54,663 bases of DNA from Streptomyces spiramenti (GTDB lineage Bacteria; Actinomycetota; Actinomycetes; Streptomycetales; Streptomycetaceae). Below, one piece after another: positions 52,633 to 54,663 of this stretch. The first letter of the stretch is position 1, and each line of letters opens with the position of its first letter. The stretch covers positions 1 to 54,663 of the forward strand of contig NZ_JAAVJB010000012.1 of the NCBI RefSeq assembly GCF_012034385.1. Direction: 5' to 3'. The notes under the pieces are model-generated. The model made no database searches. It was not told the DNA's origin and worked only from the letters and a program-made list of their open reading frames with translations. The translations under genes and the position numbers were made by a program.

Positions 52633-52978
52633 TTCGCGCCACCCCAGGGGCCGCCACGGGAGCGGCGGGGGCGCCGGGCGGACACGGTCGGCCGGGGGCC
52701 GCACGGGGCGTGGAGCACGACCGGTCGGCTCGGCGGGGTGCCGGGGCCATGTCCAACCCCGAGCCGACGCAGCTCTCGACCCACTGCCCCGCGCCCCACG
52801 GCGGTGTGCGCCGTGCCCCCTCGTCCGGATGTCCGCCACGTCGCCCCCGGGCACCGGCGCCCGAACCGGCGACCGGCAGTCCCGGGCGTCCGCGCTGCCT
52901 CCGCGCCCGTCACGGCCACGGCACGCCCAGGCGCGGGAATGATCAACTCGGCCCGGGGGCGGGTGTGTACTGCCTAGC
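52633..52978. other. Intergenic region upstream of MerR gene
   Basis: About 345 bp, GC-rich, no gene. Should hold the MerR gene promoter; no certain boxes were found. Confidence 0.4.
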
Positions 52979-54663
52979 ATGGTCCGGGTGAGCGCCGACC
53001 GGAGCGACCCCCACCCATCGGAGGGCAGCAGGCCCGCCCTCAGCACCGGCGCCGTGGCCCGCCGCCTCGGCGTCGCACCGACGACGCTGCGCAGCTGGGA
53101 ACGCCGCTACGCCATCGGACCCGAGCACCACGAGAGCGGCCGGCACCGTCGGTGGACCCCTGCCGACATCGCACGGGTGGAGGAGATGTGCCGCCTCACC
53201 GGCCTGGGCGTCCCACCGCGTGAGGCGGCCCGCGCCGCCCTGGTGGCGAAGCTGCCCGCGGCCGACGTCCCGGGAGCCGACGGCCCCGCCCGCTCGGCCA
53301 CGGGCGATGCGGACGGTCCCGCCGGCCGAAGAACCACCGGCCCCGGGAACGTCGTGCACGAACCGCCCGGCCTCGCGAACGGCACGCGTCGCCCCGACGG
53401 CACCGTCCTGGAGACCGGCACCGTCCCAGGGACCGGCACCGTCCCGAGCGCCGCAAGCGCCCGGGACAGCGGCAGCGTCTCGGACGGCGGCACGCGGCCG
53501 GGCGGCGCCGGGGACGGGTGGTTCCCGGCACCGCCCGGCGCGGGTCGCGGATTCCGCACCACCGACAGTGCCCCCTCGCCGTCGGAAGCCTTCGCACCGG
53601 CGACCACCACGCCGACGGCGCATGGGGGGCGCCCCGGCGGTGCCGCCGAACCCGGCGCGACCGCCGCGGCGGGTGAACCGCCGCAGGACGCGCCGATCGG
53701 CGACGGCAGCACGATGCCGGGGACGCGCGAAGCGGCCAGAGCCGAACGGCGCCATGACCGGACGCCCGAGCAACCGTGCCGCGCCGGTGGTCCGCCACCG
53801 CCGCGCGGCAACCACGCGGAGGGCGGCGACGGGCCCCCGCAACTCACCCGGTACGCGGTCGCCGCCCGCGCCCTCGACCGCACCTCCCTCGTCACCGCCC
53901 CGGCCCGACCGTTGATCGCGTCCCGGTCGGTTCCCGGCACCGTCCGGCTGCCGCCGCCGAGAAACGGCACCCTCCCCCGCCCCGGCTCCGCCCCGACCGC
54001 CGGACGACTCCGCGGTGCACCGGCGCCCTCCCCCGGGATGCCGTCCCGCAGGGCGGACTCGGGTCCGGGTCTCGACCCGGATCACGGGACCGCTGCCGTC
54101 CGGCCGGGGCCCGAGTGGCGAGGTCTGGCGCACGCCGCTGCACGGCTGGACGGCCCGGCGCTGGAGCAACTCCTCGACCTCGCCCTGCAACGCCACGGCC
54201 TCATCGCGGCCTGGGAGGAGGTCATCGCCCCGGCGTTGCACACGGTCGGGCGCAAGTGGGCGGTCGAGGGCGAGCCGTACGTGGGCGTGGAGCACCTGCT
54301 GTCCTGGCACGTGTCGTCCGCGTTCCGGCGCCGCCGCACCGCCCCGCCGAGGCCCGGCGCCGCGCCGACGCTGCTGACCTGTGTGGCGGACGAGCACCAC
54401 ACCCTGCCCATCGAGGCACTCGCCGCCGCCCTCGGCGAACGCGGCGTCCCGACGCGTGTGTTCGGGGCGGCCATGCCGGCAGAGGCACTCCTCGGGGCCG
54501 TCAGACGGCTGGGGCCCGCTGCCGTGGTGCTGTGGGCGCAGTCCCGCGAGACCGCCGACCGCGCGCTCGTCGCCATCGGCCTCGGCTACCTCTCGCTGGA
54601 CCGCGAGACGACCAGCCTCTCCGGCGGCGAGTCCCAGCGCATCAAGATGGTCCGCCACCTCAG
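52979..54663 (+). CDS. LitR/CarH-like B12-binding MerR regulator (3' end anomalous, runs off window)
   Basis: ATG 52979 (GTG at 52988 alternative). Residues ~18-85: MerR winged helix (LSTGAVARRLGVAPTTLRSWERRY ... PPREAARAAL). Then a ~300-residue low-complexity Gly/Pro/Thr/Ala linker, unusually long for this family. Residues ~390-450: four-helix cap (WEEVIAPALHTVG, W-x-x-x-E... VEHLLSWH); ~460-530: Rossmann-like B12 domain with Glu472-x-His474, the probable cobalt-ligand motif of CarH/LitR. Such proteins are dark-state repressors released by light through adenosyl-B12. At residue ~531 the sequence switches in frame to an UvrA-type segment, so the true C-terminus cannot be read here. Confidence 0.75.
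   Translation, partial: MVRVSADRSDPHPSEGSRPALSTGAVARRLGVAPTTLRSWERRYAIGPEHHESGRHRRWTPADIARVEEMCRLTGLGVPPREAARAALVAKLPAADVPGADGPARSATGDADGPAGRRTTGPGNVVHEPPGLANGTRRPDGTVLETGTVPGTGTVPSAASARDSGSVSDGGTRPGGAGDGWFPAPPGAGRGFRTTDSAPSPSEAFAPATTTPTAHGGRPGGAAEPGATAAAGEPPQDAPIGDGSTMPGTREAARAERRHDRTPEQPCRAGGPPPPRGNHAEGGDGPPQLTRYAVAARALDRTSLVTAPARPLIASRSVPGTVRLPPPRNGTLPRPGSAPTAGRLRGAPAPSPGMPSRRADSGPGLDPDHGTAAVRPGPEWRGLAHAAARLDGPALEQLLDLALQRHGLIAAWEEVIAPALHTVGRKWAVEGEPYVGVEHLLSWHVSSAFRRRRTAPPRPGAAPTLLTCVADEHHTLPIEALAAALGERGVPTRVFGAAMPAEALLGAVRRLGPAAVVLWAQSRETADRALVAIGLGYLSLDRETTSLSGGESQRIKMVRHL
54569..54663 (+). other. UvrA/ABC signature fragment joined in frame to the MerR gene
   Basis: The last 31 codons read LVAIGLGYLSLDRETTSLSG then GESQRIKMVRHL: the ABC signature of UvrA-like drug-resistance or repair proteins, where a zinc domain precedes and a Walker B follows. 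Nothing of the rest of UvrA is present. Either a recombination/assembly junction at the contig end or, less likely, a real gene fusion. Confidence 0.7.

Noticed and set aside
1..54663. tRNA, rRNA, CRISPR array or intact transposase
   Set aside because: None noticed on either strand by eye; a computational scan could still find weak cases.

Overview
This looks like actinobacterial DNA, almost certainly Streptomyces. GC is very high with strong third-position G/C bias. GTG and TTG starts are common, genes are often coupled through ATGA/GTGA overlaps, and the families are typical of the genus (AfsR/SARP regulator, LitR-like MerR, CGNR protein, Streptomyces-type HTH cell-wall protein). No rRNA, tRNA, CRISPR array or intact transposase was seen.

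Positions 1 to about 32150 are most of a specialised-metabolite gene cluster. It starts inside a LysK-like M20 hydrolase (2..613), the kind that releases amino acids built on an amino-group carrier protein (AmCP/LysW). Next come a single-module NRPS (C-A-T-TE, 610..4662) and two tandem acyl-CoA dehydrogenase-like genes. A block on the minus strand holds an orphan NarL-type response regulator, a tiny secreted peptide, an AfsR-like SARP-NTPase-TPR regulator and a degenerate ATP-grasp protein. After a DUF1062 gene and a third acyl-CoA dehydrogenase comes the core: a tightly overlapping operon (15476..23265) for a lysine N6-hydroxylase, an FAD amine oxidase, a cupin-methionyl-tRNA-synthetase fusion, an acyl-AMP ligase, a carrier protein, a GNAT acyltransferase and a C45-type Ntn hydrolase. 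The first three are the signature set of the known N-N bond pathway to hydrazinoacetic acid (s56-p1, triacsin and azaserine type). The likely scheme is: Lys is N-hydroxylated, coupled with Gly, and cleaved to hydrazinoacetic acid; this is loaded on a carrier, N-acylated, dehydrogenated, deprotected, and condensed by the NRPS with an AmCP-derived basic amino acid. That combination matches the s56-p1 hydrazone-dipeptide family.

The right arm of the cluster (23321..32147) is much less familiar: an SDR, an HSL-type hydrolase lacking the usual oxyanion His, a KASIII-like acyltransferase, a second stand-alone carrier protein, a 660-aa FAD/NAD(P)-binding protein, a 652-aa CHAT (caspase-like) protein with a zinc-ribbon-like Cys cluster, and an MFS exporter. 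I regard the KASIII/carrier/FAD/CHAT set as the best candidate for an undescribed tailoring or self-protection system.

Three copies of a MITE-like element of about 165 bp with terminal inverted repeats sit at 6.9, 13.4 and 32.3 kb, each at a transcription-unit boundary of the cluster.

From about 32.8 kb the content is general chromosomal or accessory: DEAD-box RNA helicase, two alpha/beta hydrolases, a CGNR regulator with a clear operator-like dyad, a cell-wall-acting HTH protein, a Tat-type beta-carbonic anhydrase, a TetR/MFS divergent pair with a 24-bp palindrome, an AEC permease, TerC, and a light-response-like group (SDR, photolyase, FAD oxidoreductase, LitR/CarH-like MerR). In the last 95 bp the MerR reading frame changes, in frame, into an UvrA signature; this is either a fusion or an assembly chimera at the contig end.
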